Source: Phnomibacter ginsenosidimutans (lineage in GTDB: Bacteria; Bacteroidota; Bacteroidia; Chitinophagales; Chitinophagaceae). Taken from it: a stretch of DNA of 64,000 bases. The DNA lies in the NCBI RefSeq assembly GCF_009740285.1, contig NZ_CP046566.1, forward strand, positions 2,290,501-2,354,500, given 5' to 3'. A program made the position numbers and the translations under genes. Under the pieces are notes generated by a model. It was not told the origin of the DNA and searched no databases. It was given only the letters and a program-made list of their open reading frames with translations. The first letter of the stretch is position 1; each line of letters begins with the position of its first letter. Positions 43,796 to 51,962 of the stretch are shown one piece after another.

Positions 43796-44281
43796 ATGCT
43801 GCTGTACACGGTGGGCTACGGGGCTCTTCCCGCAACACAAATGCATGAACGTATGAAACATCAAAAAAGAAAACAGCTCCGGCATTTTTTTGCCAAAGGC
43901 AGCGGCTACGAACAACGGCAGGAATGGCAATACCTGATGCCATGGCCTTTGCTGGCCCTCTGCCGTATGACTGAAGTGCCGCCCAAGCGGCTGATCAGCC
44001 AGCTGCTGAGCGACCTGGCACAGGACAGCTGGAACCGGCACCCCAATGAAGGGGTGCGGAGTTTGCTGGTGGAATATTTTATCCTGCGGGGCTATGGTGC
44101 CGACCGCTACAGCGAGGAGGATATCCGCAGTATGTTTGCCGAAATGAATGCCCTGGGTATGCTCTGGCCCGATGAGGGCAACAGCCGGCTGATAGACAGC
44201 CACGTGAAATGGCGCAAACGCCAGCAGGCTTACTGGTTTGAGAAATGGTATTATAAAATACGGCGGAAGGAACCAGCCTGA
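43796..44281 (+). CDS. Unknown protein next to MNT-HEPN
   Basis: A 161-residue frame; the real start may be the in-frame ATG at 43841 (MHERMKHQKRKQL), since the first 15 residues look non-conserved. It is basic and helical, with QYLMPWPLLALCRM, RLISQLLSDLAQDSW and a C-terminal HVKWRKRQQAYWFEKWYYK. No family is recognised. It is 12 bp after the MNT-HEPN gene and is followed by a strong terminator, so the two form an operon and it could be a partner of that protein. Confidence 0.65.
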   Translation: MLLYTVGYGALPATQMHERMKHQKRKQLRHFFAKGSGYEQRQEWQYLMPWPLLALCRMTEVPPKRLISQLLSDLAQDSWNRHPNEGVRSLLVEYFILRGYGADRYSEEDIRSMFAEMNALGMLWPDEGNSRLIDSHVKWRKRQQAYWFEKWYYKIRRKEPA

Positions 44282-44290
44282 CAGTGCAGA

Positions 44291-44320
44291 TACAGGAAGC
44301 GGTGCTTCCTGTATTTTTTT
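44291..44320 (+). terminator. Terminator after the MNT-HEPN operon
   Basis: TACAGGAAGC and GCTTCCTGTA form a perfect 10-bp stem with a 3-nt loop, followed by TTTTTTT. Confidence 0.93.
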
Positions 44321-44790
44321 GCCTTGATGTATGGTCGTTTGTGGGAACCGCTTTTTGTTGGCGTTTCACTTGGGGTGAATGGTGCTTAATGCTTGCCTTG
44401 TACTTTTTGCCTTGATACATGGCCGTTTGTGGGAACCGCTTTTTGTTGGCGTTTCACTTGGGGTGAATGGTGCTTAATGCTTGCCGTGTACTTTTTGCCT
44501 TGATACATGGCCGTTTGTGGGAACCGCTTTTTGTTGGCGTTTCACTTGGGGGTGAAAGGCGACTACAGCATGCCCTGTACTTTTTTGCCTTGATGCAAAA
44601 AGTACCAAAAAAAATCAAGCCTACCCCGAATGCCTCCGGCCGGGTAGGCGGGCCAACGCCTCCCTCTGTGGGGCTGTACTATTACATGCCAGCAGGTGGG
44701 ATACGCTTTTACAAGATGGTTGCATAGATGTGAGGAGGTTGCAGGGAGTCTTCTGCCGGGATGGGATATGGTGGTTTTTGATGATGGGCA
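44321..44790. repeat. 88-bp tandem repeat followed by modular repeat R3
   Basis: GCCTTGAT starts at 44321, 44409 and 44497, exactly 88 bp apart. Each unit carries GGGAACCGCTTTTTGTTGGC and GTTTCACTTGGGGTGA. The third unit runs into hairpin A and the rest of the modular repeat. No credible gene is seen. Confidence 0.85.
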
Positions 44791-44852
44791 ATTGGGAATG
44801 GAAATTGGTAATTAGGGATTAGATGGGCTTGTAATTGGTAAATGGATTTAGG

Positions 44853-45115
44853 GCTTGCCTTGTACTTTTTGCCTTGATGCAAAAAGTACCAAAAAACTCA
44901 AGGCCAACACAATCCCTCCGGGTGTGTGGCCTGGCCTGCTCCTCCCTCTGTGCGGCAGCCCTATTCAGTGTTGGCAGGTGGGATACGATGTTGCAAGATG
45001 ATTGCATAGATGTGAAGTGGTTACAGGGAGTCTTCTGCCGGGATGGGGTATGGTGGTTTTAGGTGGACATACGTGTTGAAGAGATGGTTCGTGGAGGCAC
45101 GAACCATGGCGGGGG
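44853..45115. repeat. Modular palindromic repeat R4, left of the cassette array
   Basis: Hairpin A at 44862-44889 and hairpin B (GGTTCGTG/CACGAACC) near its end, as in R1 and R5. It is the last such element before the cassette array. Confidence 0.85.
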
Positions 45116-45157
45116 AATTCACTTGAGTGGGATGAATTAAAAGTGGTAACAACAACA

Positions 45158-45209
45158 ATACAGAATGTATAACCGGGTGGATTGTACTAATAAACAATAC
45201 AAAATGTAT
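45158..45209. promoter_or_regulatory. Two ATACAnnATGTAT-type palindromes
   Basis: ATACAGAATGTAT (45158-45170) and ATACAAAATGTAT (45197-45209) are paired 13-bp near-palindromes 39 bp apart, within longer direct repeats AACAATACA(G/A)AATGTATAAC. They lie about 70-120 bp before the first cassette and could be recombinase or repressor binding sites. Confidence 0.4.
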
Positions 45210-45279
45210 AACGCTAGAATATTGACAATCAATAATGTTTCATTAGGTCTTTTCTGAAAACAGTATCATATATTTATGT

Positions 45280-45288
45280 GTTGGCGGC
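45280..45288 (+). other. Left boundary of cassette array (possible attI-like junction)
   Basis: GTTGGCGGC here is the reverse complement of GCCGCCAAC at 46543-46551, which closes the first gene unit. Unlike later boundaries it is preceded by TTATGT instead of ..ACG and is not the end of a palindromic site, as expected at an attI-type junction. Confidence 0.5.
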
Positions 45289-45332
45289 AAGGCTATCGGA
45301 CGACTGCGAACACATTGACGGAGTAACATAAA

Positions 45333-45443
45333 AGACGTTGAATGACTGTCCCCGTGTTGGACTTTTCGGCAGACTTTGGCGTAACTTTTTAACTTGGTGC
45401 TCCATACTTTCGTTCGGTTTCGGGGGACAGTAATTCAGCGTCT
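45333..45443. repeat. 21-bp inverted repeat in the 5' region of the SIR2-like gene
   Basis: Arms 45333-45353 and 45423-45443 are complementary at 19 of 21 positions, with a 69-nt loop. It lies 67 bp before the ATG at 45511 and inside the first cassette. It could be a structured leader or a relic recombination site. Confidence 0.6.
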
Positions 45444-45510
45444 AAAAGGACTTGGTTAACGGCTTGACAATTATCCGACAGGCTAACCATCAACGATTAA
45501 CAAGAAAATA

Positions 45511-46533
45511 ATGAACATGAAAATATCATACTTATTTGGAGCCGGAGCAAGTAAACAAGCACTTCCAATAGTAAACGAGATACCAACAAGGATTAAAGAA
45601 GTTCTTCAACTATTGAAGAGTGAGAATTTCAAAATGTCTGACACGGAACAGTATGATGACTTGAAATTACAACTTTCAAAAGCTGATATTCAAAAGACAT
45701 TAATTGATGATATTGAGTGGCTTCTCTCCCACTCAGAGAATCACGCAAGCATAGACACTTTTGCAAAGAAATTATTTATTAAAGGTAAGAATGAAGACTT
45801 AGACAAATTAAAAGCTGCGTTTTCAGTTTATCTAATTGTAGAACAACTCATAAACAAGGCGGACAAGCGTTACGATTCATTTTACGCTTCTTTACTTAAC
45901 CACAACTACTATGAGTTTCCTAGTAACTTAAGAATATTGAGTTGGAATTATGACAGTCAATTTGAGCTATCCTTTTCAGATTATACCGAGAACAAAAACA
46001 TTGGCTCTAACAAATCTTATCTCAACGTAATCACAAAATACACCTACGACAAACCAAGAGGTTCAAAGTTTTGTCTACTAAAATTAAACGGCACAACAAA
46101 TATTCTTCAAGACAATGGATTTAGGGAATACTACTACATAAGTGAGTATGGCGATGATTTTACGGTGAAACATTTTGACAAAATTTTAAGAAACTACGCA
46201 GCAATCAGATTGGCAAAATTTCATCTTTTTTCGGGACTTTCATTTGCTTGGGAGAGATATGGAAAACCTGAGAACGATATTATTCAACACGCTAAAAACG
46301 AAACTTATGACACTGAAGTTTTGATTGTAATTGGATACTCGTTTCCATATTTCAACAGAGAAATAGACCGTGAAATAATTGGGAATATGACTATGTTGAA
46401 AAAAGTTTATTTCCAAGCTCCTGACGCTGATATTCTTAAAGAGAGATTTTTATCAATAAGAAACGATTTGAAAAGCGAAGGTTTATTGGCAAGGTTTGAC
46501 GTTGGACAGTTTTTGTTGCCGAATGAACTATAA
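45511..46533 (+). CDS. SIR2-like domain protein (cassette 1)
   Basis: A 340-residue protein with the SIR2-like NAD-binding start ISYLFGAGASKQALP. Other motifs are LRILSWNYDSQFELSF (the N/D motif) and a late VIGYSFPYFNREIDREI. In relatives a KLHG motif carries the catalytic His; here it reads KLNGT, an Asn in that place. SIR2-like proteins act as NADases in Thoeris, DSR and related anti-phage systems, but some only bind nucleotides. The start is the ATG at 45511 (MNMKISYLF). The gene is AT-rich compared with the core genes and fills the first unit of the array. Confidence 0.75.
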   Translation: MNMKISYLFGAGASKQALPIVNEIPTRIKEVLQLLKSENFKMSDTEQYDDLKLQLSKADIQKTLIDDIEWLLSHSENHASIDTFAKKLFIKGKNEDLDKLKAAFSVYLIVEQLINKADKRYDSFYASLLNHNYYEFPSNLRILSWNYDSQFELSFSDYTENKNIGSNKSYLNVITKYTYDKPRGSKFCLLKLNGTTNILQDNGFREYYYISEYGDDFTVKHFDKILRNYAAIRLAKFHLFSGLSFAWERYGKPENDIIQHAKNETYDTEVLIVIGYSFPYFNREIDREIIGNMTMLKKVYFQAPDADILKERFLSIRNDLKSEGLLARFDVGQFLLPNEL

Positions 46534-46542
46534 AAAAGCCCA

Positions 46543-46680
46543 GCCGCCAACATCGGTTTTGCGTCAGGCGGGGTGACGTGCTTCTATTGACAATTTTGTG
46601 TATAATTGAAGTGCGGTTCTTCGTATCGAGTTTAGTGCTAAAATGCCCGCCCGAACGCAAAGCCGAAAACCGTTAGCGGT
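46543..46680. repeat. attC-like site S1
   Basis: It opens with GCCGCCAAC and ends at CG|TTAGCGGT (46671-46680). The arms CGGTTTTGCGTCAGGCGGG and CCCGCCCGAACGCAAAGCCG pair with few mismatches. Length about 138 bp. Confidence 0.75.
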
Positions 46681-46686
46681 AATTAT

Positions 46687-47658
46687 ATGGGACACGTACT
46701 ATTTCCAATTCGAGACTTTTACGATTCAGCTTCAGAACTTGTCGGAATCAAATCTGGTATTCTGCTAAATAGATTTGATATTTCAAAAATACTTTTGGAA
46801 AAGTATAATGACGATTTTTTGAAAAGTGACAATCTCGATTCTTTTGTCAGACTTGGCTCAGATGTCATTACTAACATGGTAGTACAACTAAGGCGGAAAT
46901 TGGGAAACTTACCAATGCAAAGTCCTACACAAAAAGATTATTTAGTTATGCGTGAGTATCTGATAAAGACAGGAGACATGACAATATCTGGTCTACCTTC
47001 TGTTGGATTTCACTTTATTCACGAAAACCCGGGTATCACTAAAGAAGAATTAGCCGAAAAAATAAAAAATAGTGAAAAGATTGACTTACGTTTAGCTACA
47101 GCAGCTGCAAATATTGCATTAGAAATGGAGGATACAGATATCGTAATGAAAGCTCCTGCTGATTGGGACGGATTTACTCCACTATCTGATATTTTTGATA
47201 CTGAAATAAAACCCAAAGATGCTTTAGATTTTATAGAACAGAAATTTATCGACTATTTAGCTGTGAATGGACACGAAATTGAAAACATACACTGGCGAAA
47301 TTTTGAGAGATTTTGTGCGGAATATTTTAAGCGTCAAGGCTATGTCGTTGTTCTAGGACCAGGAACAAATGATGGCGGAATTGACATTCGTGTTTTTAAG
47401 GAAAAAAGCAGTACTTCATCTCCTTTTATATTAATTCAGTGTAAGAGATATAAGGGCGAACATAAAGTAACAATAGAAACGGTTAAGGCTTTCTACTCGG
47501 ACGTTTTATTTGAAGGAGCAAATGAAGGCCTTATTGCAACAACTGGACACATTGCAAGTGGAGGGAAAAAGGTTTGTCAAGCAAGAAAATACAATATCAC
47601 TTTTGCAGAGAAGCACAACGTGTCAAAATGGGCAACTAATATGTGGACACACAAATAA
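46687..47658 (+). CDS. Mrr-like restriction endonuclease (cassette 2)
   Basis: A 323-residue protein. The N-terminal 190 residues include a helical region with possible winged-helix character (ITKEELAEKIKNSEKIDLR). The C-terminal PD-(D/E)XK domain of the Mrr type starts IHWRNFERFCAEYFKRQGY, then DGGIDIRVF (catalytic Asp) and FILIQCKRYKGEHKV (the QxK motif), followed by VKAFYSDVLFEGANEGLIAT. Mrr-type enzymes cut modified or foreign DNA. The ATG is 15 bp after the junction at 46672; the stop lies within 4 bp of the closing site, leaving almost no spacer. Confidence 0.82.
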   Translation: MGHVLFPIRDFYDSASELVGIKSGILLNRFDISKILLEKYNDDFLKSDNLDSFVRLGSDVITNMVVQLRRKLGNLPMQSPTQKDYLVMREYLIKTGDMTISGLPSVGFHFIHENPGITKEELAEKIKNSEKIDLRLATAAANIALEMEDTDIVMKAPADWDGFTPLSDIFDTEIKPKDALDFIEQKFIDYLAVNGHEIENIHWRNFERFCAEYFKRQGYVVVLGPGTNDGGIDIRVFKEKSSTSSPFILIQCKRYKGEHKVTIETVKAFYSDVLFEGANEGLIATTGHIASGGKKVCQARKYNITFAEKHNVSKWATNMWTHK

Positions 47659-47661
47659 CTA

Positions 47662-47860
47662 CCGCTAACATTGCATTGGCAATATGGCGGGGTGAAGAAT
47701 AAATTCTCAGCTTTTTGTTCGCTGCTCAACTTCGGGTTCGGCAGACGAATAACGCCGAGCAACAGAATAAACAATGAGCTTTTGTATTTTTAATCAGCAT
47801 TAGTTCCGGGCTGGACGTTCAATGAATGCCGCCACATCGCCAATGCTTTAACGTTAGCGG
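47662..47860. repeat. attC-like site S2 (long form)
   Basis: It opens CCGCTAAC and ends ACG|TTAGCGG (G at 47853). The arms GCATTGGCAATATGGCGG and CCGCCACATCGCCAATGC pair with two G-T-type differences. Length about 199 bp; nearly identical to S3 through most of its length. Confidence 0.75.
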
Positions 47861-47890
47861 TCACCCTACAAACGACACCCTGCCTCAAGA

Positions 47891-49645
47891 ATGAACATAA
47901 AAACGATAGAGATAACAAACATTAAAGGCATTGGACACAACCTGTTCACTCTTGACCTAGTTCCTAACAGACCAAACATTTTAGTTGCTCCGAACGGTTT
48001 TGGAAAAAGTTCCTTCGCTGTCGGCTTTGATTCTTTAAGGAGTAACAAAATTGAGTTAGACGAAAAACACTATTATCTAAAAGATACAAGTAATAGACCT
48101 ATCTTAACTCTCACCTTGACGACAGGACAAACACTTGTTGCTGACGACACTCAAAATACAATTTCAGATTATTTTGACGTGTTTGTAATTAACAATCAGA
48201 CGGAACCTAAATCAGTTGTTCAATCTTTTGGCGGAAGAACTTTTGCAAAAACTTCGCTTGACATACTGCCAACTACTTTAATCCAAACGATACCTGCAAA
48301 AATTCCTTTTTGGTATAATTCGGCTACCATGAAATCAACATTCGGTGCAAATGGTAGCAAACTGTTGAATAACATTTCAAATCTATTCAATTGTGGACAT
48401 CTCTTTTTCAGAATTGAAAGAGAGATTGACTTTACTCGCTTCGGTTTAAAACCGTACCGACAAACTTTTGATTCTGCATTTACTGCTATCAACGGACAAA
48501 ATGGATCGGGTAATTCTATTAAAGGATGGATTCAAGTAAATATTTTGCCATCATTTCAAGCTTTAGACGAGTTTAGAAAACTAGCAGAAATAATTACTTC
48601 CTTTGGTTTCGGTGAGGTTCGGGATGAAGTGGACGCATATCTTACAGCATGGCAAATACTTTCTGTTAGAGATACAATGGGAGTTAACTACAAAAAGGCT
48701 TGTAAATATCTTTTTTATCTTGATGAAAAGGATGATTGTACAAAAACCATTGAGTCATTCAATCCAGTAAAGGATAGGTTTGACATCAAACCAAAAGTCG
48801 AAGGAAACAGCCTTGTTGTAAAATGGCCAAAGGCACATGAAATATCAAATGGTCAAAGAGATATTTTAACTTTCATTGCTCTGCTCTTAAAATCAAGACG
48901 AAATTTCAAGAAAAAGGATTGCATCCTTGTAATAGATGAAATATTTGATTACATGGATGATGCAAATCTTATAACATTTCAATATTATGTTTCAACGTTT
49001 ATCGATGAAATGAAAAGACAGAAACGTAGGATATTCCCCATTTTATTAACGCATCTTGACCCCTTATTCTTTAATCATTTCTGTTTCAATGACACAAAAA
49101 TCAAGGTAAGTTATCTGAAAGAGCCAAACATAAAATCTAATCAGAATATCCTAAAAATTATCTATAAACGAGGAGACCCAAGTATCCAAAGCCAAGTCGA
49201 TGCATACTACTTTCATTATCATCCAACAATCAATACAATTGATTTGGAAATCGAGTTCAAAGCACTTAAACTTAATGTAGATTGGGCTAAACCTGAAAAA
49301 TTCTTTCAGAAAGTATTTCGAGAGGTACGCAGATACTTGTTTGAGACGGATGCCTTTGACCCTTTAGCGATATGCTTTGGAGTTAGGATTCAAATAGAAA
49401 AACTCGTTTACGATTTAATTTCAGACCCTTTAAATAAAGCTAATTTCATAAATACAAATGGAACAAAGAATAAACTTCATTTTGCCCAAAGTATTGGAAT
49501 ACATATTCCCGAGACATATTTCTTACTAGGAATAATATACAATACATCTTTACACTTATCCGAAGGACATGACATTTCAAAACCGCTCGGACTAAAACTA
49601 GAGAACGGCACTATCAAACAAATGATAAGAAATATATTTACATAA
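47891..49645 (+). CDS. AAA/SMC-like ATPase (cassette 3)
   Basis: A 584-residue P-loop ATPase of the ABC/SMC-like class. Walker A is VAPNGFGKSS (about 34-43), the signature-like motif is ISNGQRDILT (about 321) and Walker B is CILVIDEIFDYMDD (about 343). LTHLDPLFFNHF follows as the switch-His region. A C-terminal extension of about 200 residues has no recognised nuclease motif. Such single ATPases are common in restriction and anti-phage systems. It is alone in its cassette. Confidence 0.75.
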   Translation: MNIKTIEITNIKGIGHNLFTLDLVPNRPNILVAPNGFGKSSFAVGFDSLRSNKIELDEKHYYLKDTSNRPILTLTLTTGQTLVADDTQNTISDYFDVFVINNQTEPKSVVQSFGGRTFAKTSLDILPTTLIQTIPAKIPFWYNSATMKSTFGANGSKLLNNISNLFNCGHLFFRIEREIDFTRFGLKPYRQTFDSAFTAINGQNGSGNSIKGWIQVNILPSFQALDEFRKLAEIITSFGFGEVRDEVDAYLTAWQILSVRDTMGVNYKKACKYLFYLDEKDDCTKTIESFNPVKDRFDIKPKVEGNSLVVKWPKAHEISNGQRDILTFIALLLKSRRNFKKKDCILVIDEIFDYMDDANLITFQYYVSTFIDEMKRQKRRIFPILLTHLDPLFFNHFCFNDTKIKVSYLKEPNIKSNQNILKIIYKRGDPSIQSQVDAYYFHYHPTINTIDLEIEFKALKLNVDWAKPEKFFQKVFREVRRYLFETDAFDPLAICFGVRIQIEKLVYDLISDPLNKANFINTNGTKNKLHFAQSIGIHIPETYFLLGIIYNTSLHLSEGHDISKPLGLKLENGTIKQMIRNIFT

Positions 49646-49659
49646 ACCAAAAGGGCGAA

Positions 49660-49861
49660 CGGCTAACAGTGCATTGGCAATATGGCGGAGTGACGAATAT
49701 ATTTTCAGCTTTTTGTTCGCTATTCACCTTCAGGTTCAGCCGACGAACATCGTCAAGCAGTAGAATAAACAATTAGCTTTTGTATCCTTGATCGAGCAGC
49801 GGTGCCGGGCTGACGTAACACAGAAGACCGCCACATCGCCAATGCTTTAACGTTGCGCCGC
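49660..49861. repeat. attC-like site S3 (long form)
   Basis: It opens CGGCTAAC, ends ACG|TTGCGCCGC (G at 49852), with arms GCATTGGCAATATGGCGG and CCGCCACATCGCCAATGC. Length about 200 bp. Confidence 0.75.
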
Positions 49862-50274
49862 AATGGCTCACTCCGTTTGCCGGAAAAGCGGGGGTGTATT
49901 TCAGCTGATTTACGGGAGGCAAAATGGGGCAATGGATTTTGCCGGTTAAGCTGCGCAAATGAGATTTGCTGAAAACTCTGCGTTTTCGAAGCGAATCGCT
50001 TCAGCAGCTTAGGCGAAGCTAAAGGCTGGCATTGACATTGTCAATACCCTGAGCCAATAGCTTCGGTAAATCCCGTAGAAATACGGTATCTACATTCCCC
50101 CCCGCCCATTCCCGATGGTCTACTTCGCCAATCAGCCATTGGCACAAATAGCCAGACGGGTATTTTCCTGGCAGTACGGTTGGTCACTGCGGGCAAATGC
50201 GGTTTTGCAACATTCGCCAGCAGCCTTATCTTCATACAGCACCACATCCGGCGAACGTCGCAAAGCCGCGGGAC
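49852..50274 (+). ncRNA. Repeated structured cassette without normal gene, copy 1
   Basis: The same 415-423 bp cassette body is found at 52714 and 54422. It starts GTTGCGCCGCAATGG; the ATG opens a 28-codon frame (MAHSVCRKSGGVFQLIYGRQ...) preserved in all copies. Then come hairpins GAAGCG/CGCTTC and AGCTT/AAGCT, the palindrome ATTGACATTGTCAAT (50031-50045) and CCGTAGAAATACGG. It may encode a structured RNA or a micropeptide, or supply a promoter to the next gene. RNA status is an inference. Confidence 0.4.
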
Positions 50275-50283
50275 GTTAGCGGT
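50189..50283. repeat. attC-like site S4 (short form)
   Basis: It opens GCGGGCAAA (degenerate; AAC in the other copies) and ends GACG|TTAGCGGT (G at 50275). The arms GCGGTTTTGCAACATTCGCC and GGCGAACGTCGCAAAGCCGC pair almost fully. Length about 95 bp. Confidence 0.7.
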
Positions 50284-50292
50284 AATGTTAAA

Positions 50293-51039
50293 ATGACACT
50301 CTACAGAACATACATATTTCTCATTGGACTTCTATTCGGACTGACTTCCTATGGTCAGACATCGGACTTATGGAATATTGACAACGTCCTAACAAGCACT
50401 TTCAAGACAATGATTGCTGCCAACTATGATTTACGGTATGACAGTTTAGCCCCAGCATTTAAAAAGCAACTTGCTGGACAACTTACAAATCCCCTCACAT
50501 TCGACAACTCATTAGACAGCTTATCGAAGTACCTGACCATTAAAACATCAGCGGACAAGCGAATTAAATTTTATAGTTGGGACGATATTGGGGGCGGGAC
50601 TTGGCATAACATAAATTGTATTGCTCAGTTTAAAACAGACAATGGAAAAATAATTGTCCAGCAACTAAATACTGAAAATACAGACAGCATAGATTTTACA
50701 GACAGTGGTCTATACGAAGTGCATGAGATATTTATCAATGGCACAAAATACTATTTGACTTTTGCATCGGGAACACACGGGAGCGGACATCAACTTAAAA
50801 TCGTTCAGATTTTTTCAATTACTTCCGATAAACTTGTAAAGTGCAAGTCATGTTTTGCTGACAACATCGACTTGATAATAAAATATCCGAGAAGTGACAA
50901 AGCACATCTGGTTTTTAATGAAAGGACAACTGAAATTTCTTACTCAGAGTTTAAACTTGACGATGACAATGGGTTTTATAGATCGACAGGAAAAATAAAC
51001 ACACTTAAATTAATCGATGGGAAATTTACAACAAGATGA
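50293..51039 (+). CDS. Secreted protein of unknown function (cassette 5)
   Basis: A 248-residue product from the ATG at 50293, which gives a signal peptide MTLYRTYIFLIGLLFGLTSY ending near SYGQ. An in-frame extension to 50197 lies in site S4 and is rejected. The mature part is beta-rich, with DLRYDSLAPAFKKQLA, RIKFYSWDDIGGGTWHN and FINGTKYYLTFASGTHGSG. It is presumably periplasmic. No family is recognised. Confidence 0.7.
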   Translation: MTLYRTYIFLIGLLFGLTSYGQTSDLWNIDNVLTSTFKTMIAANYDLRYDSLAPAFKKQLAGQLTNPLTFDNSLDSLSKYLTIKTSADKRIKFYSWDDIGGGTWHNINCIAQFKTDNGKIIVQQLNTENTDSIDFTDSGLYEVHEIFINGTKYYLTFASGTHGSGHQLKIVQIFSITSDKLVKCKSCFADNIDLIIKYPRSDKAHLVFNERTTEISYSEFKLDDDNGFYRSTGKINTLKLIDGKFTTR

Positions 51040-51047
51040 AAACACAG

Positions 51048-51182
51048 CCGCTAACACGGGTTTTGCGTCAGGCGGGCTGACGTGCAAACTTGGAGCTTTG
51101 TGCTTCTATTCAAGTGTAGTGCTGGTTGACAGTTTTGTGCTCCGAAACCCGCCCTAACGCAAAGCCCGAAAACGTTGTACGC
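51048..51182. repeat. attC-like site S5
   Basis: It opens CCGCTAAC, ends AACG|TTGTACGC (G at 51174). The arms CGGGTTTTGCGTCAGGCGGG and CCCGCCCTAACGCAAAGCCC pair well. Length about 135 bp. Confidence 0.75.
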
Positions 51183-51210
51183 AACTGTGACAAATTCTAT
51201 AACAAGGCTT

Positions 51211-51651
51211 ATGCGAGTTATCTCTTTATTTCTATGTTTATCATTTGCATCCTGCACTTTCTTTGATAGCCCAGATAAGAAAATGTTCATAAAGTCAGTT
51301 CAGTCCGACGACTTAACGGTTGACTGGTATATCTACAGTTTGATTAGCAGTTTTTCACCTGCTAAAATCCAAGTAGAAAAAGATGGAAACACCTGCCAGA
51401 TTATTGAGTTTGGACATTACATAACCGACATATCGTTAACGAGTAATGTATTGACAATCCAGACAAGCAAAACACCTGAATTTGATGTTGACGAAGATGC
51501 GCTAAAGAAAGTCGGACTTGAAATTCGTCTTGACACAACTGGTCATGAATGGAATGAAAGCACAACGAGATTTGGAAGACTGCAAAGGAAACAAGTTGAC
51601 TTTTCCAAACGTCATTTTGTGGACTCCTATGGAACAAACTTCGGTGACTAA
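51211..51651 (+). CDS. Small lipoprotein of unknown function (cassette 6)
   Basis: From the ATG at 51211 the product is 146 residues with signal peptide MRVISLFLCLSFASC and a lipobox Cys at 15. The longer frame to 51175 begins in site S5 and is rejected. The mature domain has DDLTVDWYIYSLISSFSPAK and ESTTRFGRLQRKQVDFSKRH. No family is recognised. Cassette ends match 10 of 10: GTTGTACGCA at its start and TGCGTACAAC right after the stop. Confidence 0.65.
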   Translation: MRVISLFLCLSFASCTFFDSPDKKMFIKSVQSDDLTVDWYIYSLISSFSPAKIQVEKDGNTCQIIEFGHYITDISLTSNVLTIQTSKTPEFDVDEDALKKVGLEIRLDTTGHEWNESTTRFGRLQRKQVDFSKRHFVDSYGTNFGD

Positions 51652-51652
51652 T

Positions 51653-51852
51653 GCGTACAACATTGAGCTTGGCGTTATGTCGGCGGACTAAACGCAGGTG
51701 CTCAACTACACCTAACTATCGGCTTCGGTTCCGGCTGGACGAATAAGGATGGGCTTTTGAAAAGTTTCTGTACTTTGGTTTTTCAATCAGCAATAGTTCG
51801 GTCTGACGATTTCCAAATTCCGCCACATCGCCAAGCCCCGAACGTTGTAGGC
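51653..51852. repeat. attC-like site S6 (long form)
   Basis: It opens GCGTACAAC, ends AACG|TTGTAGGC (G at 51844). The arms GAGCTTGGCG..ATGT.GGCGGA and TCCGCCACATCGCCAAGC pair. Length about 200 bp. Confidence 0.75.
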
Positions 51853-51962
51853 AATCCCAATGAACATTTGGTTTCATATTGCGGGTTGGACAAGAGGTAT
51901 ATTGCTTACTGGTGGGACACTCTTACTTAGTTTGACACAATGCATAACACAAACTTTATAAT

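Noticed and set aside
50041..50247. Minus-strand 68-residue frame found in each copy of the repeated cassette (also 52870-53223, 54588-54797)
   Set aside because: It spans the attC-like site and lies against the orientation of all cassette genes. Its conservation follows from the recent copying of the whole unit.
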